Positions 1 to 8,499 are shown, counted from the first letter of the stretch. The stretch is DNA of 64,000 bases from Duganella alba (GCF_009674495.1 NZ_WKJN01000016.1:1-64000); one strand, 5' to 3'. Notes: generated from the letters alone by a model not told the origin. Program-made: numbers and translations.

Positions 1-803
1 CCGGAAATCGCGCCGACCGCCACGCCGTTGACCGCCAGCGCGCCATTGCCCAGGGAGCCGCTGGCGCCGACGGCGCCGGTCAGCGTGGTCACGGCCGACG
101 CCGAGATATCGGTGATGCTGGCGGCATTGATCGCCGCCGCCAGCGCATAGGCGCTGTCGGCGCCCTGCGCCGGCTGCGCGCCCGCCACCGACGCCCCCAC
201 CGCAGCATTGTTGATGATCAAATCGCCATATTGCAGCGCGCCCAATACCGCCGTGCCGGCGGTGCTGGCCTGCTGCGGCGCCACGTTCACCCAGCCCAGC
301 GCGCTGCCGGGCATGATCACCGCGCGCGGCAGGCGCAGTTCCAGGCTGTCGCCGGCGTTGGCGCCCACCTGCAGCTGGCGCGAGAACGAACCGTCCAGCA
401 GCGGTTGATTGTTGAAGCGCGTGCTGTCGACGATATCGACATTGGCGGCGACCAGCGCATCGACCTCCTGCTGGAGCGACTGGCGGTCCAGCTTGCTGTT
501 GCTGTCGTTGGCGGCCTGCACCGCCAGCTCGCGCATGCGCTGGTAATTTTCCGTCAACCGGCCGGCCGCGCCATCGGCCAGCTGCACCAGCGAGATGCCG
601 TCGTTGATGTTTTGCGCGGCGCGGTGCAGGCCATTGACCGCCGCCGTCATGCGCGAGCCGATCGCCTGCCCGGCCGCGTCGTCGCTCGCCGAATTGATGC
701 GCAGGCCGCTGGACAGGCGCTGCACATGCACGGCCAGATCCGCGCCCGAACGCGTGTAACTGCGTTGGGCGTTGAGCGACTCGAGATTGGTGTTGATTTG
801 CAT
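1..803 (-). CDS. fliC: Flagellin, N-terminal part (cut by window edge)
   Basis: Structural subunit of the flagellar filament, exported through the flagellar type III apparatus. The reverse-strand frame opens at the ATG ending at 803 and stays open to position 1, giving about 267 residues. It begins MQINTNLESLNAQRS and carries the classic D0/D1 signature RLSSGLRINSASDDAAG near residues 29-45, followed by the helical D1 region to about residue 140. Two segments resembling the flagellin_IN (hook) motif, GDLIINNAAVGA near 192 and LAVNGVAVGA near 255, indicate a variable surface domain. No good ribosome binding site precedes the start, but a sigma-28-like promoter lies 30-60 bp upstream. The C-terminal D1/D0 part is outside the window. 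FlgL shares this N-terminal fold, but the strength of the flagellin signature favours flagellin. Confidence 0.93.
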   Translation of the reverse strand, partial: MQINTNLESLNAQRSYTRSGADLAVHVQRLSSGLRINSASDDAAGQAIGSRMTAAVNGLHRAAQNINDGISLVQLADGAAGRLTENYQRMRELAVQAANDSNSKLDRQSLQQEVDALVAANVDIVDSTRFNNQPLLDGSFSRQLQVGANAGDSLELRLPRAVIMPGSALGWVNVAPQQASTAGTAVLGALQYGDLIINNAAVGASVAGAQPAQGADSAYALAAAINAASITDISASAVTTLTGAVGASGSLGNGALAVNGVAVGAIS

Positions 804-833
804 GGACGCGACAGAACGGCACTTAACGTCTTA

Positions 834-860
834 TTAACGACAGCGGAAGAAAAGACTTGA
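834..860 (-). promoter_or_regulatory. Sigma-28 (FliA) type promoter for flagellin
   Basis: On the reverse strand TCAAGTCT is followed by exactly 11 bases and then GTCGTTAA. The FliA consensus is TAAAGTTT-N11-GCCGATAA, so each box matches 6 of 8 at the right spacing. It lies just downstream of the Sel1 stop codon and about 30 bp before the flagellin ATG, which is where a class III flagellar promoter is expected. Confidence 0.55.
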
Positions 861-869
861 GCGCGGCGC

Positions 870-2465
870 TCAGCCCGGCGACGCTTCCATGCGCTCGCGC
901 AGTTGCGCGAGGTGGGCCGGTTCGATGCGGCTGGCGGCGCTGGTGAGGTAGCGCGCGGCGGCGGCAAAGCCGGCGCGTTCGGCCATGGCCAGCCACAGCC
1001 AGGCCTGGCCGGCGTCCGCCGGCACGCCCTGCCCGGCCAGGTACATCAGGCCCAGGTTGAACTGCGCGCGCGCGTGGCCCTGGCCGGCGGCCTGCAGATA
1101 CCAGTGGTGCGCCTGCGCGTAGTCGCGCGGCACACCAAGGCCGTTGTCGTAGCGCAGACCCAGCGCAAACTGCGCCTGCGTGTGATTCTGCTCGGCCGCC
1201 TTGCGATACCACTGGTTGGCCTGGTGGCAGTCGGGCTGCGGACCGTCGTCGTTGTCGAACAGCAGACCGAGGCTGTACTGGGCCGCCGCGTAATCCTGCT
1301 CGGCCGCGCGCCGGTACCAGCCCATCGCCTTGCGGTAATCCTGCGGCACGCCGCGTCCCGTTTCGTAGCGCAGGCCCAGGTCGAACTGCGCGCGCAAGTG
1401 GCCCTGGTCGGCCGCCTTGCGATACCAGAAGATGGCCTCCTGATGATCCATCACCACGCCATGGCCGGCGTCGTACAGCAGGCCCAGATGGTACTGCGCG
1501 TCGGGAAAGCCCTGCTCCGCCGCCTTGCGATACCAGAGCTGCGCCAGTTCGTAATCCTGCTCGACGCCCTGGCCATGGTCGTAGCGCAGGCCCAGGTTGT
1601 TCTGCGCCGCCGCGTGGCCCTGTTCGGCCGCCTTGCGATACCAGTCCAGCGCCTTCTGCTCGTCGCGCGGCACGCCCTGGCCGTTATCGTAGATCAGGCC
1701 CAGGTTGAACTGCGAGCTGGCGTGGTCCTGCTCGGCCGCGCGGCGATACCACAGGATGGCCTTCTGCGAATCCTGCGTGATGCCGTCGCCCTTGTCGAAG
1801 CGCAGCGCCAGGTTGAACTGCGCCGGCGCATAGCCCTGGTCGGCCGCCTTGCGATACCACGACAGCGCCTGCCCCACGTCCTGCGGCACGCCCTGTCCAT
1901 TGTCGTAGCGCAGGCCGAGGTTGAACTGCGCGCGCGCATAGCCCTGCTCCGCCGCCTTGCGATACCAGAAGATGGCCTGCTTGAAGTCCTGCGGCACGCC
2001 CTTGCCGGTGTCGTACATCATGCCGAGATTGTTCTGCGCGCCGGCGTCGCCCTGTTCGGCGGCCTTGGCAAACCAGTGCATGGCCTGCTGCGTGTCGTTG
2101 GCCACGCCCTGGCCCTTGGCGTACAGCCAGCCCAGGTTGTACTGCGCCGCCGCGTAGCCCTGCTCCGCCGCCTTGCGATACCAGGCCGCGGCCTCCTCGA
2201 AGTCCTGCGCCACGCCCTGACCCTTCTGGTACATCACGCCCAGGTTGTACTGCGCGTGCTCCAGTCCCGACTGCGCGGCCTGGCGATACCACACCACCGC
2301 CAACTCGAAGCTCTGCGCCACGCCCTGGCCGTTGAAATACATGAAGCCCAGGCTGTGCTGGGCGTTGGCGACGCCGCGCTCGGCCAGTCCCTTCACGCGC
2401 AGGAATTCAGCAGTGTAGGTACTGCCGTTATTCGCATCGGCTTCGTTGGGACTGTATTTCGTCAT
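870..2465 (-). CDS. Sel1-repeat protein (13 tandem 36-residue repeats)
   Basis: The protein has 531 residues and is almost entirely Sel1-type (TPR-like) repeats: 13 units of 36 residues of the form AQxNLGxxYxxGxGVxxDxxxAxxWYRKAAEQG, from about residue 38 to 510. Such solenoids act as protein-binding scaffolds, often in signalling. No signal peptide or membrane segment is seen, so it is probably cytoplasmic. It starts 10 bp after the stop of the GGDEF-EAL response regulator and reads as the third gene of that operon. The last unit diverges (WLWLAMAERAGF) and works as a cap. At DNA level the repeats recur every 108 bp with strong identity, a risk for recombination or assembly error. Binding partner unknown; a link to the upstream c-di-GMP regulator is inferred from the operon. 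Confidence 0.9.
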   Translation of the reverse strand: MTKYSPNEADANNGSTYTAEFLRVKGLAERGVANAQHSLGFMYFNGQGVAQSFELAVVWYRQAAQSGLEHAQYNLGVMYQKGQGVAQDFEEAAAWYRKAAEQGYAAAQYNLGWLYAKGQGVANDTQQAMHWFAKAAEQGDAGAQNNLGMMYDTGKGVPQDFKQAIFWYRKAAEQGYARAQFNLGLRYDNGQGVPQDVGQALSWYRKAADQGYAPAQFNLALRFDKGDGITQDSQKAILWYRRAAEQDHASSQFNLGLIYDNGQGVPRDEQKALDWYRKAAEQGHAAAQNNLGLRYDHGQGVEQDYELAQLWYRKAAEQGFPDAQYHLGLLYDAGHGVVMDHQEAIFWYRKAADQGHLRAQFDLGLRYETGRGVPQDYRKAMGWYRRAAEQDYAAAQYSLGLLFDNDDGPQPDCHQANQWYRKAAEQNHTQAQFALGLRYDNGLGVPRDYAQAHHWYLQAAGQGHARAQFNLGLMYLAGQGVPADAGQAWLWLAMAERAGFAAAARYLTSAASRIEPAHLAQLRERMEASPG

Positions 2466-2475
2466 GCTTGCTTAA

Positions 2476-4740
2476 TCAGGCCTGGATCGCGATCATCGCC
2501 GGTTGATGGTCGACCAGGCTGGGCACCGCATGCAGTCCCACCGGCGGCGACAGGCGGTGGCTCTGCTCCTGCAGCACGTCGATGAAGCTGGCCAGCGAAA
2601 TCGGCCGGTGGTACAGATAGCCCTGCATGGTGCTGCAGCCGTTGGCCTCCAGGTAGCGCGCCTGGATGTCGGTCTCCACGCCTTCCGCCACCAGGTGCAG
2701 GCCGAGGCCGCGCGCGATCGAGATGATCGCCAGGATCACCGGATAGTGGCCGTTCTCGTCGTGGATCTCCTTGACGAAGGACTGGTCGATCTTGATGGTG
2801 TGGATCGGGAAGCGGTGCAGATACGCCAGCGACGAATAGCCGGTGCCGAAATCGTCGATCGCCACCGACACGCCCAGCTGGCACAACTTGTTGAGCTGCT
2901 CGATCGCATACTGCGGATTGCGAATGCAGATGTTCTCGGTGATCTCGACTTCGATCTGCGCCGGCGAAATGCCGTAGCGCGTCAGCGCGCCGCGCATCTT
3001 CTCGAAGAAGTCGCCCCGGTCCAGGTATTGCGGCGACAGGTTCAGCGACAGGCGGATCGCCTCGCCGCCGGCCGCGTTCCATTGCAGCAGGTCGCGGCAC
3101 AGGGCGCCCAGCATCCAGTCCGAGATCGGCAGCATCAGGCCATTCTCTTCGGCGAACGGCAGGAACTCGCCGGCCGACAGCAAGCCGCGCTGCGGATGGT
3201 TCCAGCGCATCAGCCCTTCGGCGCCGATGATGCGCCCCGACGAGACGTCGACCTGCGGCTGGTAGTACATTTCCAGCTCGTTGTGCTCCAGCGCCTTGCG
3301 CAGCGCCTGCTCCAGCGCGATCTTCTGGTGCGACACGTCGAGCATCGAGTTGTGATAGAAGCTGTGGCCATTCTTGCCCAGCGCCTTGACCTGGTACATG
3401 GCGATGTCGGCGTGGCGCAGCAGCTCGTCGATGGTCTCGCCGTCGCCCGGATAGATGGCGATGCCGATCGAGGCCGAGATGTGCACCTCGTGTCCATCGA
3501 GATCGAACGGCCGTTGCAGGCTTTCCAGGAACTTGTCGGCGATGGCCTTGGCGTCTTGGCGGTCGCGCAGCTCCGGCAGCACGATGGTGAATTCGTCGCC
3601 GCCCTGGCGCGCCAGCGTGTCGCCGCGGCGCAGGCAGTCCTTCAGGCGCGTGGCCACCTGTTGCAGCAGCTCGTCGCCCTTGACGTGACCCAGCGTGTCG
3701 TTGACCAGCTTGAAGCGGTCCAGGTCGACGAACATCACCGCCAGTTCGGTCAGCTTGCGCTTGGCCTGGATCACGGCCAGGCCCAGGCGGTCCTTGAACA
3801 GCATGCGGTTCGGCAGGTCGGTCAGGATGTCGTGGTAGGCCTGGTAGGAAATCACTTCCTCGGCGCGCTTGCGGTCGGTGATGTCGCGCGCCACGCCGTA
3901 GGTGCCGAAGAACTCGCGCGTCTTCACGTCGTGGTCGGGAATGTGCATGCCGATCGCGTTGAGCGAAATCGTCATCAGCGTGTTGTTGAAGGTGCGCTCG
4001 ACACCGCCGCCGGCGCCGCTGCCGACATTGCACTTCAGGCGCAGCTCGACGTTGCGCGAGGCGCGTTCGTCGACGCGGCGCTCGTTGAAGGCGTAGCGCG
4101 CGCGCTCCTGGTCTTCATCGTGCACCAGCACCGAGTAGTGCTTGCCGATCAGCTCTTCGCGGCTGAAGCCCAGCAGCTGCTGCACGCGGTCGTTGATGAA
4201 GGTGAACTTGCCTTCGTGGTTCAAGGTGTAGATGATGTCCGGCGACGAATCGACCAGATAGCGGTACATCTTTTCCGAGTTTTCCAGCTGGCCGGCGATG
4301 CGCTCGTTCTCGACGGCGAGCTGACGCTTCTGCAGCGCGTTCTTCACCGTCTTGAGCAGCTCCTCGCGGCTGTATGGCTTGCGCAGGTAGTCGTAGGCGC
4401 CGCGCTTCAGCGCGCCGATGGCTGCTTCGATGCCGACATCGCCGCTCATCATGATGACATCGCAGTCGATGTCGCGAGCGTTGATGTAATCCATGATCTC
4501 GTGGCCGCTCATATCGGGTAGGCGCAGGTCGAGCAGGATCAGATCGAATTTCAGCTTGGTCAGCTGGGCCAGCGCTTCACTGCCGCAGGTCGCGGTCACC
4601 AGATGGTAATCGCGATCGCGCAGCAGTTCGTAGAGTGAGGACAGCAAACGCGGTTCATCATCTACAAGGAGAAGGCGGGGACAGTTATCGGCGGACAAAG
4701 GTTCGACGGGGGCTAGGTCGAAAGAGTTCAGATTCATCAT
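2476..4740 (-). CDS. Response regulator with REC-PAS-GGDEF-EAL domains
   Basis: A 754-residue cyclic-di-GMP enzyme controlled by phosphorylation. The receiver (about 22-140) keeps the acidic pair D27-D28, phosphoacceptor D71 and K121. A PAS domain follows (about 158-292), then a GGDEF domain with intact GGDEF at 380-384 preceded by an RxxD inhibitory site (371-374), then an EAL domain (about 475-735). The EAL signature is EGL (508-510) rather than EAL, but the other catalytic elements are present: LNLSPQ, EITEN, DDFGTGYSS, K/D in IKIDQSF, VAEGVET and QGY. Both synthesis and hydrolysis are therefore plausible. The start lies 9 bp after the HDOD kinase stop with AAGG just upstream, so translation is probably coupled and the kinase is its likely partner. 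Confidence 0.93.
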   Translation of the reverse strand: MMNLNSFDLAPVEPLSADNCPRLLLVDDEPRLLSSLYELLRDRDYHLVTATCGSEALAQLTKLKFDLILLDLRLPDMSGHEIMDYINARDIDCDVIMMSGDVGIEAAIGALKRGAYDYLRKPYSREELLKTVKNALQKRQLAVENERIAGQLENSEKMYRYLVDSSPDIIYTLNHEGKFTFINDRVQQLLGFSREELIGKHYSVLVHDEDQERARYAFNERRVDERASRNVELRLKCNVGSGAGGGVERTFNNTLMTISLNAIGMHIPDHDVKTREFFGTYGVARDITDRKRAEEVISYQAYHDILTDLPNRMLFKDRLGLAVIQAKRKLTELAVMFVDLDRFKLVNDTLGHVKGDELLQQVATRLKDCLRRGDTLARQGGDEFTIVLPELRDRQDAKAIADKFLESLQRPFDLDGHEVHISASIGIAIYPGDGETIDELLRHADIAMYQVKALGKNGHSFYHNSMLDVSHQKIALEQALRKALEHNELEMYYQPQVDVSSGRIIGAEGLMRWNHPQRGLLSAGEFLPFAEENGLMLPISDWMLGALCRDLLQWNAAGGEAIRLSLNLSPQYLDRGDFFEKMRGALTRYGISPAQIEVEITENICIRNPQYAIEQLNKLCQLGVSVAIDDFGTGYSSLAYLHRFPIHTIKIDQSFVKEIHDENGHYPVILAIISIARGLGLHLVAEGVETDIQARYLEANGCSTMQGYLYHRPISLASFIDVLQEQSHRLSPPVGLHAVPSLVDHQPAMIAIQA

Positions 4741-4749
4741 GGCCTTAAC

Positions 4750-6912
4750 TTAAGCGGAATCCATCACCCGCGTTTGCACGCCGGCGACTTGGCTGGTACT
4801 GCCCTTGGCGGGCAGCAGGATTTCAAAGGTAGTACCCGTCTTGCCCGAACGGCAGGTAATCAGGCCTTGCATTTTCTTCACCAGGCTATGGACGATGGAC
4901 AGTCCGAGCCCGTGATGCGCGCCTTCCTTGCTGCTGCGAACAGGAGAGAACAGGTTGGCCAATACTTCGGCCGACAGCCCTGGACCGGTGTCGCTGACCA
5001 CCAGTTCCAGATACAGCTTGCGTTCACGATTGACGTGACCGCGGTTCGAAATCTCGATCTTGCCGCCGTCGGCCATGGCTTCGACGGCGTTCTTGATCAG
5101 GTTCACCAGGATTTGTTTGAGCAGGTCGGCGTCGCCGTCGATCTCGGCCGGCTCCTCCTGCATGCGCACCACGATCTGCACCGAGGCCGGCACGAAGTCG
5201 GTGGCGCGGAACAGGCGCAGCACGTCGTCCACCACCTTGCCGACGTCGGTGACGCGCGAGGTTTCGGTCGGCTGCAGGTCGGCCAGGCCGTTGATCAGCT
5301 GGCCGACGCGGTCGATCTCCTCGTTCAGGATCGACATCTCGCCGACCACCGGCTCGCGCCGCGCCAGCTTGCTGTCCAGGACCGACAGGTAGTTCTTGAT
5401 GATCGACAGCGGGTTGTTCACCTCGTGCACCACGCGGCGCGACGCTTCGCGGTATTCCTCCGCCACATGGGCGATCTGGCGCTTGGCGTGACCGCGCTCG
5501 CTCATCGCCGTTTCCAGCGCGGCGGCGGCCTGGGTGCCGAACGATTGCAGGAAGCGCTCGCGCTTTTGCAGGCCTTGCAGCTGCCAGGCCGGCGCGCCGC
5601 CGATCAGCACACCGAGGCAGCGCTGGTTGGCCACCAGCGGCAGGCATACCATGCTGTCGCTGCCGAGGATGCGGAACAGCTGTTCTTCCGACACGCTGTT
5701 GGCCTGGCCATCGCGGCTCACATACGCCAGCTTGCGCTCCAGCGCCGACTGCGCCACGGCGCCGCCCTTGTTCAGGGGGATGACGAATTCGGCCAGGCGC
5801 TGCTGGTGGTCGCCGGTGGCCATGCCGTGCAGCGCGTGGCCGGTGGGATTCTCCAGCAGCAGCACGGCGTTTTCCAGGTCGAACAGGATGCGCGCCGAAC
5901 GGGTGATCGCTTCCAGCAGGCCCGCTTCGCCGTGCTGGCGCGCGAAGGTCTGGCCCATCTCGGACACCAGCATGATGTTGCGCACTTCTTCCGACAGGCG
6001 CTGCTGCACCGGATCGACCACCGGCGGCGCGTAGGCCGCGGGCGCCACGATGTCGTCGGCGCCGGCCAGGTCGATGCCCAGGTAGTTGGCGGACTTTTCC
6101 ACCTGGCGCGCGGCGTTGCTGATGATCTGTTCCAGCTTGTCGCCATCGAGGTTGCACAGGCGCGCCGCGTCCTCGATCGCATCTTCCAGGTCTTCGTGGC
6201 AGCACAGCAGGTGCGCCAGGCGCACGATGCGGATCAGCGGATGCGCCGCTTCCAGGCGGGTGATCGGCTCATGGTGATACAGCACGCTGTCGGCCAGGAA
6301 GGAATCCAGGTTCCAGCGTTCGATCAGCCAGGCTCCCGCTTCCGAGTGGGTGATTTGCAGCGTGCGCTGTTCGACGGCGCACAGGTCTTCGTCGTCGCGC
6401 GCGGTGAAGTTGAAGGCGTATTCTTTCGGCGCCGTGGCCAGCAAGGCCAGGCGGCCGACGTTGTGCAGCAGGCCGGCCAGGTAGGCCTCTTCGACGTGCG
6501 GATATTCCATCTGGCGGGCGATGTCGCGCGCGATGACGGCGGTGGTCAAGGAGCCTTTCCAGAAGCCGCGCAGGTCGGTGCTGGCCGAATGGGGGAAGCT
6601 GTTGAAGGTCTGGAACACCGATTCGCTGATCACCAGCGTCTTGATCATGTCGGTGCCGAGCGACACCAGCGACTGCTCCAGGCCCACCGTGCGCTGATTG
6701 CGATGGTAGGCCGAGCTGTTGGCGACGGTCAGGATCTTGCTGGTCATCGCCGCATCCTTGGCGATGAGGGCGGCCAGCTCCGGCATGCCGGCGTCGTCGG
6801 CTTGCAGGTGCTCAATCAACTTGATGAGGATCTGCGGCATGGCCGGCAGACGGGCAATCAAGAGTCGATTGCGAATATCATGGTCAGATTGTTGATGCAT
6901 CGTATCAAACAT
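4750..6912 (-). CDS. HDOD-GAF sensor histidine kinase
   Basis: A 720-residue soluble kinase. An HDOD domain fills residues 15-225 (the HD-type motif reads HNVG at 150-153, so metal-dependent hydrolysis is unlikely). A GAF-like sensor region spans about 330-470. The HisKA H-box has phospho-acceptor H496 in VVHEVNNPLSII, and the HATPase domain has an N-box (LIKNAVEAM), G1 (DTGPGLS) and G2 (GLGLSIV). No membrane segments are visible, which suggests sensing of an internal signal. It is first in an operon with the REC-PAS-GGDEF-EAL regulator and the Sel1 protein, so the simplest reading is a cytoplasmic two-component system that sets c-di-GMP levels. The ATG ending at 6912 is used; an in-frame ATG four codons later is possible. 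Confidence 0.9.
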   Translation of the reverse strand: MFDTMHQQSDHDIRNRLLIARLPAMPQILIKLIEHLQADDAGMPELAALIAKDAAMTSKILTVANSSAYHRNQRTVGLEQSLVSLGTDMIKTLVISESVFQTFNSFPHSASTDLRGFWKGSLTTAVIARDIARQMEYPHVEEAYLAGLLHNVGRLALLATAPKEYAFNFTARDDEDLCAVEQRTLQITHSEAGAWLIERWNLDSFLADSVLYHHEPITRLEAAHPLIRIVRLAHLLCCHEDLEDAIEDAARLCNLDGDKLEQIISNAARQVEKSANYLGIDLAGADDIVAPAAYAPPVVDPVQQRLSEEVRNIMLVSEMGQTFARQHGEAGLLEAITRSARILFDLENAVLLLENPTGHALHGMATGDHQQRLAEFVIPLNKGGAVAQSALERKLAYVSRDGQANSVSEEQLFRILGSDSMVCLPLVANQRCLGVLIGGAPAWQLQGLQKRERFLQSFGTQAAAALETAMSERGHAKRQIAHVAEEYREASRRVVHEVNNPLSIIKNYLSVLDSKLARREPVVGEMSILNEEIDRVGQLINGLADLQPTETSRVTDVGKVVDDVLRLFRATDFVPASVQIVVRMQEEPAEIDGDADLLKQILVNLIKNAVEAMADGGKIEISNRGHVNRERKLYLELVVSDTGPGLSAEVLANLFSPVRSSKEGAHHGLGLSIVHSLVKKMQGLITCRSGKTGTTFEILLPAKGSTSQVAGVQTRVMDSA

Positions 6913-7110
6913 TGCCGCCAGTAGACATCGATCAGGGGATGGAATTCAACGGCCAAATTCCACCGACGTTAGGTTTTATGCGGGTTCCAAGCGCGTTTGA
7001 AGCCTAAAATAATCGCGCCAAAAAATTATCTTAGCATAAAGTCTGATAATAACTTAACACCGAGCAAAATTTCTTCCTAAACTAAGTCAATTTCTTGTCG
7101 TTAATATTTA
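6913..7110. other. AT-rich intergenic region between the HDOD kinase and the efflux gene
   Basis: This gap of about 200 bp is strikingly AT-rich between roughly 6960 and 7105 in an otherwise GC-rich window. It must hold the promoter of the kinase operon, which reads leftward from 6912, and the 3' end region after which the efflux gene begins its last codons at 7110. I see no ORF, RNA gene or strong hairpin and cannot assign a clear -35/-10 pair. Confidence 0.4.
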
Positions 7111-8391
7111 TCAGCCCGGATAGCGCGTTAGCATGCGCCGGTAATGACGCGACGTCAACCACAAAGCTAGAGCAGAGGCACAAAAGCCCATCTGTCCGAG
7201 GGCTAGCCACAGCGCCGAGTGTGCCAGGAAAGGCGCGATCACCCCCGCCACGATCGCTCCCAGCAGCGTCACCGCGAACGACTGCACCGAGGCCACCGTG
7301 CCGCGGATGTGCGGGAACAGGTCCAATGCCAGCAAGGTCGCACCGGGCGCCACCACCGACATGCCGAAGGTATAGAACAGCATCGGCAGCACCGTCCACG
7401 GCAGCGCCGGCGGCAGGAACGCGTGGTAGATCACGTTGATGGTGGCGGCCGCCAGCAGGAAGCAGAAGCCGATGCCGATCTGTCGCGAAAATGTCATTTT
7501 GCCGGCGATGCGGTTGGCCGCCAGCGCACCGAGGAAGATCCCGCCCACCGACGGAATGAACAGCCAGGCGAACTGCGAGGCGCCCAGGTGCAGCTGCTCG
7601 GGCAGGAACACGGGCGCCGCCGAGATATAGATAAACAGGCCGGCGAAGTTCAGCGCCACCACGCCGGTCTTCAGGTGGAACAGCGGCGAGCGCAGGATTT
7701 CGCTGTAGTTGCGCAGCAGGTGGCGCGGATTGAACGGGTGGCGCTTTTCCGGCGGCAGCGTCTCCGGCAGGCGGCGGTAGCAGAAGATGAACAGCAGCGT
7801 GCTGTAGGCCAGCAGCGACAGGAAGATCGAGCGCCAGTCGAACAGCGTGACGATCCAGCCGCCCAGCACCGGCGCGATGGCCGGCGCGATCGAGAAGATC
7901 ATGGTCACCAGCGACAGCAGGCGCGCGGCGGCGGGGCCGTCATACAGGTCGCGGATGATGGCGCGTCCCACCACCACGCCGGCGCCGGCCGACACGCCCT
8001 GCATGATGCGGAACACCCACAGGTAGTGGACGGTGTGGGCGGCGGCGCAGCCCAGCGTGCCGATGGCGAACATGGCCAGCGACACCAGGATCACGTTGCG
8101 GCGGCCGAAGGCGTCGGACAGTGCGCCATGCCACAGCACCATGCCGGCGAAGGCCAGCATATAGAAGGTAAGGCTTTGCTGCACTTCCAGCGGCGTCGCG
8201 TGCAGCGTGGCCTGGATATTGGGGAAAGCCGGCAGATAGGCGTCGATGGAGAACGGCCCGATCATCGACAGCGCAGCCAGCATGACGGCCAGCGCGGCGG
8301 CGGTCAGGGGCTTGCGGTGCGACGGTTCAGGGGGAGGCACATCGAGGTCATCGTCCTGGTCGGGCAGGTCGGCGGACGGAGTTGGCAGCAT
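7111..8391 (-). CDS. MFS multidrug transporter, Bcr/CflA family
   Basis: A 426-residue inner-membrane proton-driven exporter with 12 hydrophobic segments. The first runs through LAVMLAALSMIGPFSIDAYL, the hallmark start of Bcr/CflA carriers, and the MFS loop between TM2 and TM3 reads HGALSDAFGRRNV. A longer reading to 8439 is possible, but the ATG ending at 8391 has AAAGGA at good spacing and begins just before an acidic cytoplasmic tail. It lies downstream of the rlmL-like gene, separated by 108 bp holding a palindromic repeat, so it may be transcribed on its own. The substrate cannot be told from sequence; relatives export bicyclomycin, sulfonamides or chloramphenicol. Confidence 0.9.
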   Translation of the reverse strand: MLPTPSADLPDQDDDLDVPPPEPSHRKPLTAAALAVMLAALSMIGPFSIDAYLPAFPNIQATLHATPLEVQQSLTFYMLAFAGMVLWHGALSDAFGRRNVILVSLAMFAIGTLGCAAAHTVHYLWVFRIMQGVSAGAGVVVGRAIIRDLYDGPAAARLLSLVTMIFSIAPAIAPVLGGWIVTLFDWRSIFLSLLAYSTLLFIFCYRRLPETLPPEKRHPFNPRHLLRNYSEILRSPLFHLKTGVVALNFAGLFIYISAAPVFLPEQLHLGASQFAWLFIPSVGGIFLGALAANRIAGKMTFSRQIGIGFCFLLAAATINVIYHAFLPPALPWTVLPMLFYTFGMSVVAPGATLLALDLFPHIRGTVASVQSFAVTLLGAIVAGVIAPFLAHSALWLALGQMGFCASALALWLTSRHYRRMLTRYPG

Positions 8392-8445
8392 AAATCGTTT
8401 TCCTTTCGGCGCGCGCTTTCCCCCCCAAGCGGTGCGCATAGGCTA

Positions 8446-8490
8446 GGGTCTGACCCCAGAGGGGTCAGACCCCGCGTGGCCCTGCGGGGT
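8446..8490. repeat. REP-like palindromic repeat, copy 1
   Basis: GGGTCTGACCCC (8446-8457), 3-base loop, GGGGTCAGACCC (8461-8472) forms a perfect 12-bp inverted repeat, followed by a TGGCCCTGCGGGGTT block near 8476-8490. The same two-part arrangement recurs at 16522 and 37025, which marks a dispersed repeat family. It sits between the rlmL-like gene and the efflux gene. Confidence 0.75.
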
Positions 8491-8499
8491 TCAGCGCGG

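Noticed and set aside
870-2465. 108-bp periodicity suggestive of a CRISPR or satellite
   Set aside because: The period is a multiple of 3 and encodes Sel1 units in frame; there are no unique spacers.
903-2585. 560-residue rightward reading opposite the Sel1 gene
   Set aside because: It is the antisense frame of a GC-rich repeat gene; composition is repetitive and it has no family features. The Sel1 protein is clear on the other strand.
2503-4521. 672-residue rightward reading opposite the GGDEF-EAL regulator
   Set aside because: Antisense shadow of a well-defined multidomain gene; rich in Arg, Gln, Val and Asp with no motif.
4774-6924. 716-residue rightward reading opposite the HDOD kinase
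   Set aside because: Same reason: antisense of a recognisable kinase, low-complexity composition.
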